In this document: piece by piece, positions 36,574-46,115 of the stretch
Layout of the letters: each line of letters starts with the position of its first letter
Position numbering within the stretch: the first letter of the stretch is position 1
Source of the DNA: Microbacterium pumilum
GTDB taxonomy: Bacteria; Actinomycetota; Actinomycetes; Actinomycetales; Microbacteriaceae
DNA length: 64,000 bases
Assembly: GCF_039530225.1 (NCBI RefSeq)
Contig: NZ_BAAAOH010000001.1
Span: 3,410,001 to 3,474,000, forward strand
Direction: 5' to 3'
The notes under the pieces: generated by a model
Database searches by the model: none
Told to the model about the DNA's origin: nothing
The model's input: only the letters and a program-made list of their open reading frames with translations
Position numbers and translations under genes: made by a program

Positions 36574-37976
36574 AGCTTGAACACCTTTCGAGGGAGCGCG
36601 TCCACGAGATCCGTCACGATGCGTTCGGCGGCAGCCGGCGATACGCGACCCTCTCTCACCAGTCGCGCCAGGAACGCGGAGTCGAGCCGGCGTGCCATGT
36701 CGTGACGGGCCGGGATGGAAAGGAACGCGCGTGTGTCGTCGATGAATCCGGAGCCACGGTAGAAACCGGCGGTCTCGGTGACCGCCGAGCGGAAGCGCAC
36801 GACCGCGTCGGGTGCGTCCAGGAACCACCACGGCGCGCCGATGAACACGCTGGAGTAGAAGCCCGCGAGCGGTGCGACTTCGCGCGAGTAGACCGTCTCG
36901 TCCACGGCGAACAGCACCAGGTGCAGGCCGGGCTCCAGACCGTGGCGTTCAAGGAGCGGGCGCAGGTTGCCGGTGTACGTCGTCGTGATCGGGATGTCGT
37001 GACCCGTGTCGGGGCCGAATCGATCGAACGTGGCACTGGAGTGATTGCGGTAGACCCCGGGGTGGATCGTCATGACGAGTCCGTCGCGCGCACTCATGCC
37101 TGCCATGCGCAACAGCATGTTGCCCGCGAACTCGCGGGCGCCCGCCGCATCGAGATCGCCTGCGACGGCGCGGCGATACAGGGCGGACGCCTCGTCATCG
37201 CTCAGGTCCACGGTGTACGGCTCGCGGACGCCGTGATCGGCCGAGACTGCGCCGTGTGCGACGAAGTGGGCGCGGCGGGCCTCGAGCGCGGAGAGGTAGC
37301 CGGCGAAGTCGTCCGGTGCGGTGCCGTTCGCCTCGGTGAGCCGTGCGATGCGCGCACGGAAGTCGGCAGCGGTCGGGTCCAAGTAGGCATCCGGACGAAA
37401 AGTCGGCAGCACCCGGCCTGAGAAGGTCGGATCGGCCGCGAGCGCCGCGTGCACGGAGAGGTCGTCCATCGGATCGTCGGTCGTAGCGAGAACCTCGATG
37501 CCGAACCGGTCGAAGAGCGCCCTCGGGCGATAAGCCGGGTCGGCCAGTCGGGTGGCGATCGCGTCGTACGAGGCGTCAGCGGTCTCGGCGGACGGCTCGT
37601 CGCGGATGTCGAAGAGGGTGGCGAGCTCATGGGTCAGCCAGTAGCCGGAGGCAGTGCCTGCGAGGAGGTGCCAGTTCTCGGCGAGGATGCGCCACGCGTG
37701 CCGCGGATCGACGGGCGCGCTCCGGCCGACCCCGAGCGCGCCGAGATCCACGCCGGCGGAGTGCAGCAGCCGCGTGACGTAGTGGTCGTGCGTGATGAAC
37801 AGCTCCGCCGGGTCGGAGAACGGCTCATCATCCATCAGAAGACTGGGCGCGACATGGCCGTGTGGCGAGATGATCGGCAGCTGTGCGACTGACTCGTAGA
37901 GTGCGCGCGCGATCGAGCGCGTCTGCGGGTCCGCGGGGAGGAGGCGGTCGGGATCGAGTTGCAGCGGCGTTGACAC
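36570..37976 (-). CDS. uxaC: glucuronate isomerase
   Basis: 468 residues, the usual UxaC length, amidohydrolase-like barrel. Family sequence includes PIISPHGHVAPSLL with metal-binding histidines near the N-terminus, TIHPGVYRNHS, and DETVYSREVAPLAGFYSS toward the end. It isomerises D-glucuronate to D-fructuronate. GTG 37976 is preferred to ATG 37985, because a LacI-type operator supplies a TTGACA -35 and the CATCAT -10, 17 bases on, covers that ATG; transcription would begin at or next to the GTG. uxuB follows with a GTGA overlap. Confidence 0.93.
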   Translation of the reverse strand: MSTPLQLDPDRLLPADPQTRSIARALYESVAQLPIISPHGHVAPSLLMDDEPFSDPAELFITHDHYVTRLLHSAGVDLGALGVGRSAPVDPRHAWRILAENWHLLAGTASGYWLTHELATLFDIRDEPSAETADASYDAIATRLADPAYRPRALFDRFGIEVLATTDDPMDDLSVHAALAADPTFSGRVLPTFRPDAYLDPTAADFRARIARLTEANGTAPDDFAGYLSALEARRAHFVAHGAVSADHGVREPYTVDLSDDEASALYRRAVAGDLDAAGAREFAGNMLLRMAGMSARDGLVMTIHPGVYRNHSSATFDRFGPDTGHDIPITTTYTGNLRPLLERHGLEPGLHLVLFAVDETVYSREVAPLAGFYSSVFIGAPWWFLDAPDAVVRFRSAVTETAGFYRGSGFIDDTRAFLSIPARHDMARRLDSAFLARLVREGRVSPAAAERIVTDLVDALPRKVFKL

Positions 37977-38006
37977 GTGATCCATGATGCCCCGATGTCG
38001 CCGGTT

Positions 38007-38022
38007 TGTCAACCGGTTGCCA
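38007..38022. promoter_or_regulatory. LacI-type operator of uxaC-uxuB
   Basis: TGTCAACCGGTTGCCA. On the minus strand its end supplies the -35 TTGACA; -10 CATCAT at 37984-37989, spacer 17. Repressor binding would cover the -35. Confidence 0.78.
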
Positions 38023-38060
38023 TCTTGGACCGCGAGAACGAGTCGGCACCATAGGGCACG

Positions 38061-39110
38061 CTATGCCGCCGGGTGTCCCGTGGAGCCGCGCACGACGAGA
38101 TCCGTCTGCATCAGGACGGCGTGGTCGGCGTCCGCCTTCGTGCTGTGCGGGGCTCCGCGGCTCAGCAGGTATCGGACGGCGCGCTCCCCCGCCTCGTCCA
38201 GCGGGGTGCGGACGGTGGTGATTCCGGGCGTCGTGAAGTCGCTCCCGAATATGTCGTCGAAACCCGCGATGCTCAGCTGCGAGGGCACTGCGATCCCGCG
38301 TTCGACGGCGGCTCGCAGGAGGCCGATGGCCATCAGATCGTTGAATGCGACGACCGCGGTCACCCGGGCGGCGATCACACGCGAGATCGCCGCTGTGCCG
38401 CCATCGAGCGTCGGCACACCCGGTCCGATCTCCACGATGGACATTCCACGCTCCGGAGCCGCCGCGAGCAGCGCCTCCCAGCGCCGCGCGCTGATCCACG
38501 ACGTATCGGGTCCTGACAGGTATGCAAGCGAGCGATGGCCGAGATCCGCGAGGTGCGACACGAGCTGACCGACGCCGCGCTCCACGTCGGGAAGGATCGA
38601 GGTCAGGCCTTCGACGGCGCGGTTGATGACGACGATCGGCTTGCGTTCGGCGATGCTCCGGATCTGCGCGTCACCGAGTCGTGTCGTCGCGAGCACGAGC
38701 CCGTCGACCGACGGGAGCACGCGCTCGACCGCGGTCGCCTCGCGCTCACCGGACTCCTGCGACTCCGCGACGATCAGGGTGTAGCCGGCGTCGGCCGCGG
38801 CGTGCTCGGCACCGCGGACGATGCCGAAGATCACGGGGTTGGTGATGTCGGCGACCACGAGGCCGAGAGTGTTCGTGCGACCGGTCGGCAGCGCTCGCGC
38901 GATGGGGTTCACCCGGTAGTTGAGCTCTTTCGCCGCCGCGCGGATGCGCTCCTCGGTCTTGGCATTGATGCGCCCCGGCTGGCTGAGCGCTCGTGAGACT
39001 GTGGACGGATTGACATCGGCCAGACGAGCGATGTCGTAGATGGTCGGCGCCGTGCCGCCACGCGACCGTTTGGGGGTGCCGTTCGGCGCGGCAGCTGCCT
39101 CGTCGGCCAT
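38061..39110 (-). CDS. LacI-family transcriptional repressor
   Basis: 349 residues. HTH at about residues 22-45 (TIYDIARLADVNPSTVSRAL, the LacI consensus with the hinge LNYRVNPIARAL) and a periplasmic-binding-protein-like effector domain. ATG 39110 has GGGCGG upstream. It lies beside uxaC, and five similar palindromes (core GGCAAYCGRTTGCC-like) sit on promoters of uidA, uxaC, its own upstream region and toward gnd, so it is the probable hexuronate-responsive repressor of the island. The inducer is inferred, most likely fructuronate or glucuronate. Confidence 0.93.
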   Translation of the reverse strand: MADEAAAAPNGTPKRSRGGTAPTIYDIARLADVNPSTVSRALSQPGRINAKTEERIRAAAKELNYRVNPIARALPTGRTNTLGLVVADITNPVIFGIVRGAEHAAADAGYTLIVAESQESGEREATAVERVLPSVDGLVLATTRLGDAQIRSIAERKPIVVINRAVEGLTSILPDVERGVGQLVSHLADLGHRSLAYLSGPDTSWISARRWEALLAAAPERGMSIVEIGPGVPTLDGGTAAISRVIAARVTAVVAFNDLMAIGLLRAAVERGIAVPSQLSIAGFDDIFGSDFTTPGITTVRTPLDEAGERAVRYLLSRGAPHSTKADADHAVLMQTDLVVRGSTGHPAA

Positions 39111-39316
39111 CGGACCGCCCCCTCTCGCCGAAGCCCTCTGACCCACGCTAGCGCGCGAGCATGTCTGCGAAGCCCAGCGCCGCGATGCTGTCATGGGAGG
39201 TCTGCGGCGCGTCGCACCGTTCGGCCGTACAGATCGTCGTGCTCGACGAGCAGATATCCGCCGTGCTCACTTCGTCGGGAACCCGACAGCGGATGCCGCT
39301 CTCAGGTCGTGACGAT

Positions 39317-39355
39317 ATCGAACCACATATCGCTAAGGGACGCAACCGATTGCCG
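39317..39355 (-). promoter_or_regulatory. operator-promoter upstream of lacI
   Basis: Operator-like CGCAACCGATTGCCG (39341-39355); minus-strand TTGCGT, 17-base spacer, TTCGAT at 39317-39322. Upstream half closely matches the uidA promoter, including ATGTGGTTC, suggesting duplication and autoregulation of lacI. Confidence 0.6.
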
Positions 39356-39406
39356 CAATCTTCCGGATCGAACGTCGGCAGCGGCATTGTCATCTGAGCG
39401 AAGCAG

Positions 39407-39445
39407 TGGCAATCGGTTGACAAAACGATCTCATAGGAGTCAAAT
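39407..39445 (+). promoter_or_regulatory. operator-promoter directed toward gnd
   Basis: Operator TGGCAATCGGTTGACA (39407-39422) contains the -35 TTGACA; 17 bases later is TCAAAT (39440-39445). Same layout as the uxaC promoter. Confidence 0.65.
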
Positions 39446-39537
39446 GGAGAGACGATCCAGCAGTTCGCCTTTGTGAGCCGGCGCAGTCGCCGCGCTCGGA
39501 TCACCGCGGGATGACCGCCACGGTGAGCGGTTCGCCT

Positions 39538-39558
39538 CGGGCTCGTAACGCGAGCCCG
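39538..39558 (+). terminator. hairpin upstream of gnd
   Basis: Perfect CGGGCTCG / CGAGCCCG stem with loop TAACG. It would end or attenuate transcripts from the LacI-controlled promoter at 39407 before gnd. Confidence 0.45.
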
Positions 39559-39606
39559 GCAGACTCTAGGCTGGAAGACGATCCCCGTGTACGGCAAGGA
39601 GCAGGC

Positions 39607-41196
39607 GTGTCCTCGAACGAGTCCTCAGCAACGACGAACATCTCGACCGACCGGGACGACCACCCCGGTGCGACGCAGATTCACGAGGGTGCTCCCGCGC
39701 CCCAGGACGTGGAGCGTCCTGCGCCCACTCCCACAGGGCCGGATGCGCCTGCTCAGGCCGCCGCCAACATCGGCGTCGTCGGACTCGCAGTGATGGGCTC
39801 GAATCTTGCTCGCAACCTCGCGAGCCGGGAGGGCAACACCGTCGCGATCTACAACCGCACCCCTGCCAAGACCGAGGAGCTCGTCGGCGCTCACCCGGAG
39901 GCCGGATTCGTCTCGACGGCGACGTACGAGGAGTTCGCGGCGTCGCTTGTGAAGCCGCGTGCGGCGATCATCATGGTCAAAGCCGGTGCCGGGACGGATG
40001 CCGTCATCGACGCGCTGGTGAACGTGTTCGAGCCGGGCGACATCATCGTCGACGGCGGCAACGCGCTGTTCACCGACACCATTCGGCGTGAGAAGGCGGT
40101 GCGCGCCACCGGCATCAACTACGTCGGCATGGGCGTCTCCGGCGGTGAAGAGGGCGCCCTGCTCGGGCCGTCGATCATGCCCGGCGGGTCGGACGAGTCG
40201 TGGGTGACCCTCGGGCCGATCCTGAAGTCCATCGCCGCTGTCGCCGAGGGTGAGCCGTGCGTGACGCACGTCGGTCACGATGGCGCCGGCCACTTCGTGA
40301 AGATGGTGCACAACGGCATCGAGTACGCCGACATGCAGCTCATCGCCGAGGCCTACGACCTCATCCGCCGCGGCACCGGAAGGACCCCCGCCGAGATCGC
40401 CGAGGTGTTCGCCGAATGGAACCGCGGTGAGCTCGAGTCCTACCTCATCGAGATCACCGCCGAGGTGCTGCGCCAGGTGGACGCCTCGACGGGCACGCCG
40501 CTCGTGGACATCATCCTCGACCAGGCCGGCGCCAAGGGCACCGGCGCCTGGACGGTGCAGACGGCCCTCGACCTCGGCGTGCCGGTCTCCGGCATCGCCG
40601 AGGCGACGTTCGCCCGGTCGCTGTCGAGCCACCCCGAGCAGCGCTCGGTGTCCCGCGACCTGCCCGGCCCGCAGGACGACCTCACGGTCGACGACGTGGA
40701 TGCGTTCATCGAAGACGTGCGCCTGGCCCTGTTCGCGTCGAAGATCGTCGCGTACTCGCAGGGGTTCGACGAGATCCGCGCCGGCGCCGCTCAGTACGGC
40801 TGGTCGATCGACCTCGGCGCGGTTTCGAAGATCTGGCGCGGCGGCTGCATCATCCGCGCCCAGTTCCTCAACCGCATCGCCGACGCCTACGCCGAGACCC
40901 CCGACCTGCCGGTGCTGCTCACCGCCCCGTACTTCGTCGAAGCACTCGGCCGCGCCCAGGACGCCTGGCGCCGAATCGTCTCCACCGCGGCGACCGCAGG
41001 CCTCCCTTCGCCGGCGTTCTCGTCATCCCTCGCGTATTACGACGGCCTGCGCGCCGATCGCCTCCCGGCCGCCCTCATCCAGGGACAGCGCGACTTCTTC
41101 GGCGCCCACACCTACAAGCGAATCGACAAAGAAGGCACCTTCCACACGCTATGGTCAGGCGATCGCACCGAGATCGAAGCCGAAGACACCCACTGA
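39607..41196 (+). CDS. gnd: 6-phosphogluconate dehydrogenase
   Basis: 529 residues from GTG 39607 with AAGGAG upstream; an in-frame ATG at 39511 lacks a ribosome site. The first ~58 residues are a Thr/Pro/Asp-rich extension not found in the core family, then NIGVVGLAVMGSNLARNLA begins the Rossmann domain. The catalytic region FVKMVHNGIEYADMQLIAEAY and the C-terminal GQRDFFGAHTYKRID are typical. It makes ribulose 5-phosphate, CO2 and NADPH. Link to gntK is direct by pathway, and a LacI-type promoter points at it. Confidence 0.97.
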   Translation: MSSNESSATTNISTDRDDHPGATQIHEGAPAPQDVERPAPTPTGPDAPAQAAANIGVVGLAVMGSNLARNLASREGNTVAIYNRTPAKTEELVGAHPEAGFVSTATYEEFAASLVKPRAAIIMVKAGAGTDAVIDALVNVFEPGDIIVDGGNALFTDTIRREKAVRATGINYVGMGVSGGEEGALLGPSIMPGGSDESWVTLGPILKSIAAVAEGEPCVTHVGHDGAGHFVKMVHNGIEYADMQLIAEAYDLIRRGTGRTPAEIAEVFAEWNRGELESYLIEITAEVLRQVDASTGTPLVDIILDQAGAKGTGAWTVQTALDLGVPVSGIAEATFARSLSSHPEQRSVSRDLPGPQDDLTVDDVDAFIEDVRLALFASKIVAYSQGFDEIRAGAAQYGWSIDLGAVSKIWRGGCIIRAQFLNRIADAYAETPDLPVLLTAPYFVEALGRAQDAWRRIVSTAATAGLPSPAFSSSLAYYDGLRADRLPAALIQGQRDFFGAHTYKRIDKEGTFHTLWSGDRTEIEAEDTH

Positions 41197-41232
41197 CCGC
41201 CGGCTTCTGAGTCCGTCGAACCACGCCTCCGC

Positions 41233-42558
41233 TCAGGCGGGGCGGACGTTGTGGTTGCGGCTGAAACGGTTCTGGGGATCCCACTCCCGCTTCACCAGGG
41301 CCAGGCGCGCCATCGTGGCGGGCGGATACATCCGCCCCGCCAGCGAAGCGTCTGTCGACGTGCTGAAGTTTCCGTAGAATCCCTGTCCGACGGCCTCGAT
41401 CGCGTCCCAATCGGCTTGGATGCGGGGGCGAGTCTCGTCGTCGACGACTCCCGGGATGTCGAAGGCTCCTGCCATCACGAACCACGTAGCGTCTCGCGCG
41501 GGGAACGGCGTATCGTTCTGCGGCACGTCGCCGAACGCGCCGCCCAGTGAGCGCAGGAAGATCACCGACGCTTCATTGGCCTCGCGGAACGAGACGAGCC
41601 GGTCGATCGCGTCGTCGCTCAGGTCTCGCACCAGGGTGTTGCCGCCGACGAACCCGGGCATCTGCTGTTCGGGATCGGACGCCGGCATCTCCATCAGGAT
41701 GTCGGGATACGCCTGCGCCGTGATCGAGGACTCTGTCACGGCATCGAGCGCCAGCATGGGAGCGAGCGCGGCTCGGGCCGCCGACTCGTCGTCGCCGATC
41801 CAGCAGGCCGTGATCGTCGCGCCCGCGGGCGCACTCGGATCCATCGGCGGTACGTGCATGTACGTGACCGTGAGTTCGCGCGGCGCGTCGCGCATGGAGT
41901 CGCGCAGCACCCCCAGAATCGGGCGTGCGTCACCCGCGACATCCAGGGTCGAGAAGACGACGGACGACAGCGCGTGGGCTCGAAAGTCGAACCGCGTGAC
42001 GGCCCCGAAATTGCCGCCGCCGCCCCGAAGTGCCCAGAGCAGCTCAGGATGGGACCGGTCGTTCGCCTCGACGACATCGCCCGACGCGGTCACGAGCTCG
42101 ACGCCGACGAGTTGGTCGGCCGCGAGACCCCAGGATCGCACCATCCAACCGATCCCGCCACCGAGGGTGAGACCGCCGACCCCCACGGATGCGGTGTCGC
42201 CCGAGCTCAGGCCGAGCCCGTGATCGGCGAGGGCACGCGCGACGTCGCCCCACACCGCGCCGCCGCCGACACGCACCAGCGTGCCGTCGACGTCGATGCT
42301 GTTCAGGGCGGACAGGTCCAGTGCGAGTCCGCCAGGCAGGGCGCCCCACGCACTGTGGCCGCCGCCGCGCACCATGACATCCAGCCCTCGGGCGGTGGCA
42401 TAGCGGAGTGCGCCGCTCACGTCGTCGACGCTCGTCGCGCGGACGACGACGTCGGGTTGTCCGATGCCGGAGTGGAACGTGCGAGCTGCGTCCCACTCGG
42501 CGTCACCGGGTGCGACCACGCCGCTGGGAATGAGGCCTTTCAAGGTCGAAGCAGTCAT
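41233..42558 (-). CDS. berberine-bridge-type FAD oxidoreductase
   Basis: 441 residues. FAD PCMH fold with VMVRGGGHSAWG (His68, the usual covalent FAD site); the second Cys attachment seen in bicovalent members is not evident (GDTASVGVGGLTLGGG follows), so flavin is probably singly linked. The C-terminal BBE segment WDPQNRFSRNHNVRP is present. Substrate unknown; relatives oxidise sugars or secondary metabolites. TATTTT (42565-42570, minus) is six bases before the ATG, and a 7-bp inverted repeat covers it. Confidence 0.9.
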   Translation of the reverse strand: MTASTLKGLIPSGVVAPGDAEWDAARTFHSGIGQPDVVVRATSVDDVSGALRYATARGLDVMVRGGGHSAWGALPGGLALDLSALNSIDVDGTLVRVGGGAVWGDVARALADHGLGLSSGDTASVGVGGLTLGGGIGWMVRSWGLAADQLVGVELVTASGDVVEANDRSHPELLWALRGGGGNFGAVTRFDFRAHALSSVVFSTLDVAGDARPILGVLRDSMRDAPRELTVTYMHVPPMDPSAPAGATITACWIGDDESAARAALAPMLALDAVTESSITAQAYPDILMEMPASDPEQQMPGFVGGNTLVRDLSDDAIDRLVSFREANEASVIFLRSLGGAFGDVPQNDTPFPARDATWFVMAGAFDIPGVVDDETRPRIQADWDAIEAVGQGFYGNFSTSTDASLAGRMYPPATMARLALVKREWDPQNRFSRNHNVRPA

Positions 42559-42578
42559 GCGGTCAAAATAGTGACCGC
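42559..42578. promoter_or_regulatory. inverted repeat over the -10 of the flavoenzyme gene
   Basis: GCGGTCA, six-base spacer, TGACCGC; the -10 TATTTT lies in its middle. Probable operator for an unknown regulator. Confidence 0.5.
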
Positions 42579-42591
42579 CTCCGACACCGCG

Positions 42592-43602
<1,011 letters not shown>

Positions 43603-43644
43603 GAGCCCCACCCTAGGTCAGCTCACCCGGGCTAGTGTCGAACG

Positions 43645-44640
43645 GTGACGAGTCGCAGCATCCTCTATATCGGCGGTACCGGGACCATCAGCGCAGCGTG
43701 CGTGCGAAGGTCGCTCGAGCGGGGAGACGAGGTCACCGTCCTCAATCGCGGATCCGCCCGCAGACCCCTCCCGGACGGCGTTCGCGAGATCGTCGCGGAC
43801 GTCCGGGATGCCGCGGCGGTGCGCGCCGCGGTCGGCGATGCCGACTTCGACGTCGTCGCGGAGTTCCTGGCGTTCACGCCCGATCAGGTGCAGCAGGATC
43901 TCGACGTCTTCGAGGGCGAGACCGGGCAATACGTGTTCATCAGCTCGGCATCCGCTTATCAGAAGCCGCCCCGCCGGCTGCCGGTCACCGAGTCCACTCC
44001 GCTGCGCAACCCGTTCTGGCAGTACTCCCGCGACAAGATCGCCTGCGAGGACCTGCTCGTCGCCGCCTATCGCGAGCGCGGACTGCCGGTGACGATCATC
44101 CGCCCCTCGCACACCTACGACGAGCGGATGATCCCCACCCTGGGCGACTGGACCGACATCGCTCGCCTGCGATCCGGCCGCCCCGTCGTCATCCACGGCG
44201 ACGGCACGAGCCTGTGGACGATCACCCACGCAGACGACTTCGCCGTCGCGTTCGCCGGACTGCTCGGCAACCCGGCCGCGATCGGCGACGCGTTCACCAT
44301 CACCGGCTCGCACGCCCCGAGCTGGAATCAGATCTACGGCTGGCTGGCGGATGCCGCGGGCGTCTCGGATCCGGACTTCGTGCACGTCTCATCCGACGCG
44401 ATCTCCGCTTTCGCACCCGACCTCGGTCCGACGCTCATCGGTGACAAGGCGCATTCGGTGGTATTCGACAACAGCAAGGTGGCGGCCCTCGTGCCCGAGT
44501 TCCGCACCACGATCACGTTCGACGAGGGCGCGCGACGCATCATCCAGCACTATGACGCGCACCCCGACGAGCAGCGGGTGGACGCGGCGAAGGATGAGGT
44601 TTTCGACCGCATCACCGCGTACGCCCGCTCCGCTGGATGA
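43645..44640 (+). CDS. NAD-dependent epimerase/dehydratase-like protein
   Basis: 331 residues, extended SDR fold: ILYIGGTGTISAACVRRSL for the nucleotide, SSASAYQKPPRRLP and YSRDK as the Tyr-x-x-x-Lys pair. Such proteins act on nucleotide sugars or as atypical reductases (CDP- or UDP-sugar, or mRNA-binding-like CSP41 group); the substrate is unclear. GTG start with TAGTGT (43633-43638) six bases upstream, so leaderless. A strong hairpin follows the stop. Confidence 0.88.
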   Translation: MTSRSILYIGGTGTISAACVRRSLERGDEVTVLNRGSARRPLPDGVREIVADVRDAAAVRAAVGDADFDVVAEFLAFTPDQVQQDLDVFEGETGQYVFISSASAYQKPPRRLPVTESTPLRNPFWQYSRDKIACEDLLVAAYRERGLPVTIIRPSHTYDERMIPTLGDWTDIARLRSGRPVVIHGDGTSLWTITHADDFAVAFAGLLGNPAAIGDAFTITGSHAPSWNQIYGWLADAAGVSDPDFVHVSSDAISAFAPDLGPTLIGDKAHSVVFDNSKVAALVPEFRTTITFDEGARRIIQHYDAHPDEQRVDAAKDEVFDRITAYARSAG

Positions 44641-44649
44641 CGATCTGAG

Positions 44650-44695
44650 CCGGCTGACCGTCCTGACTCGGGTCTCGGTCAGGACGGTGAGCCGG
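44650..44695. terminator. convergent terminator hairpin
   Basis: CCGGCT and ACCGTCCTGAC pair with GTCAGGACGGT and AGCCGG (17 pairs, one G-G mismatch), loop of ten bases. It lies between the convergent epimerase-like and haloperoxidase-like genes. Confidence 0.7.
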
Positions 44696-44702
44696 TCGCG
44701 AC

Positions 44703-46001
44703 CTAGCGGTGTGACCGGTGGAAGTTGTGGGCGAGCACCCACATCGATACGCGCTTGCTGATGCCGACCCCGTCCTCCACGGCAGAGCGGAAGTGGATGC
44801 CGCCCCAGATGCGGGCGTTGCCGACCTCGTACGTCAGATCACCTGGCTGCGCGAACGTACGATCACCGAGCCCGGTCAGGCTGGGAATCGTGAGGTTGAT
44901 CCGCGTTGTGTGCAGGAACCTGGCGATCACCCACCCCGCGGTGGGCGTGATGCACGAGTGGGCACTCGGATACTCCGGGTGGTTCGGTGTCGCCGGGAGG
45001 AGCGTGGACCACAACGGATCGCCTGCCGTCCTGGCATTGCCGTCGGTGTCGCCGGCTCGGATCGCGGTGATCGGCCGCCAGAACGCGTAGTGATATTTGG
45101 CGTCGAAGCAGGCGATGAGCGCGTCCGCGTACGTCACCGAGATCATCGCCATGAAGCGGGCCGCGTCGACGACGTCGAGCTGGTGGTCGAGCACGAACTT
45201 GCGCCACGCGCCATGCGCCTGCTGGACCGGCGCCTCTCCCCAGAACCTGGCAGCCAGCGTCTGGTCGGCGGTCCGCGTCGTGCTGGTGCTCGAGCCGATC
45301 AGCTTGACCTCGCTGTATTCGCGAGCCCACTCCCGGCTCCCGAGGTGAGGTGGGCCCTTCGGCCGGAACTGGTCGGGCGAGCGAAGCGCGAACGGCTCCA
45401 TGAGCCCGAGGTACGGGCCGATCAGTGGGGTCGCCGATGTCGGGAGGAAGACTCCCGGAATGGGCGGGTCCGGCGGCGTATACGTGACCGCGGCCCGGAA
45501 ACCGTCGTTCGCGCGCACGGCGATCACTTTTCCCGCCACTTCGGTGCCGATCGCCACGCCGTCGCTCTCCGCTCTCCCGTCCGGGATCGCCTCGAGTGCC
45601 GCGGTGTAGGCGGGCTCGACGATCGACGCTGACTGTGCCGGCAGGTAGTGGACGAGGATGCCGCGCGCCGCCGCCGCCACCGCCGCCTCCGCCGAGGCGC
45701 CGTCGGGCGCGTCGGCAGCCACGAGGAACGGGTCGTACCCGCCCTTGACTGCCATCACCGAGTCGTAGACCGCGATCGCCATGTACGCGAAGATCGTGTG
45801 TCCTTCGGCAGGCGACAGGGCAGCGGCCGTGAATGCCTGCGTGCCGACGGCATCCCAACTCGCGACCGATGCATCCGGCGGGCCCGTCTCGCCGTGCCCG
45901 TGGCCGCCGCCGGCGGTGGCCGGACCACCCGGCCCGACCACATACATCGTCACGAGCAGAGGAGCGAGCAGCCAGGCCATCCGCGAAGTCGTTGATCTCA
46001 T
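44703..46001 (-). CDS. secreted vanadium haloperoxidase-like PAP2 protein
   Basis: 432 residues from ATG 46001, with AGGGAG upstream; an ATG 18 bases earlier is less well placed. Signal peptide at about 1-30, then a His-rich GGGHGHGETG. The PAP2/vanadate pocket is present as K302-x6-R309-P, PSAH (345-348) and R397 with H403. It therefore looks like the bacterial vanadium-dependent haloperoxidase group or a related phosphatase; vanadate use is not proved by sequence. Three 11-bp-spaced GATATC-type repeats lie upstream. Confidence 0.87.
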   Translation of the reverse strand: MRSTTSRMAWLLAPLLVTMYVVGPGGPATAGGGHGHGETGPPDASVASWDAVGTQAFTAAALSPAEGHTIFAYMAIAVYDSVMAVKGGYDPFLVAADAPDGASAEAAVAAAARGILVHYLPAQSASIVEPAYTAALEAIPDGRAESDGVAIGTEVAGKVIAVRANDGFRAAVTYTPPDPPIPGVFLPTSATPLIGPYLGLMEPFALRSPDQFRPKGPPHLGSREWAREYSEVKLIGSSTSTTRTADQTLAARFWGEAPVQQAHGAWRKFVLDHQLDVVDAARFMAMISVTYADALIACFDAKYHYAFWRPITAIRAGDTDGNARTAGDPLWSTLLPATPNHPEYPSAHSCITPTAGWVIARFLHTTRINLTIPSLTGLGDRTFAQPGDLTYEVGNARIWGGIHFRSAVEDGVGISKRVSMWVLAHNFHRSHR

Positions 46002-46062
46002 GTCATCTCCCTGCGTCATCGGGCTGGTGCCCGTTGGTGAGATGACCGTTCTGCCACGCGCC

Positions 46063-46090
46063 GATATCAGCGCGATATCAACCGGTTATC
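46063..46090. promoter_or_regulatory. three 11-bp-spaced direct repeats upstream of the haloperoxidase-like gene
   Basis: GATATC at 46063 and 46074 and GTTATC at 46085, period 11 bases, 62-89 bases upstream of the start codon. An 11-bp period is usual for OmpR/PhoB-type regulators binding as tandem dimers. Confidence 0.6.
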
Positions 46091-46115
46091 GGCAGAGGGA
46101 TCACGCGGCCGCCGA

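Larger units (their letters stand above)
39111..39606. other. intergenic region with divergent LacI-controlled promoters
   Basis: Two operator-promoters point apart (39317-39345 minus, 39407-39434 plus). From the minus promoter to lacI there are about 200 bases without a convincing gene; a short frame ending SIAALGFADMLAR just before 39148 may be a remnant. On the plus side a perfect 8-bp hairpin lies at 39538-39558, before the probable gnd -10 TAGGCT (about 39564-39569). See findings. Confidence 0.55.

Noticed and set aside
39444..39476. Ten-codon frame after AGGAG near 39444
   Set aside because: Its ATG overlaps the predicted -10 box, so it would not be transcribed.
39148..39597. 149-codon minus-strand frame over the lacI-gnd region
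   Set aside because: It crosses both operator-promoters and lacks a start with ribosome site; only its last part might be a remnant.
44689..44760. Possible extra gene between the epimerase-like and haloperoxidase-like genes
   Set aside because: The space holds the convergent hairpin and the haloperoxidase 3' end only.
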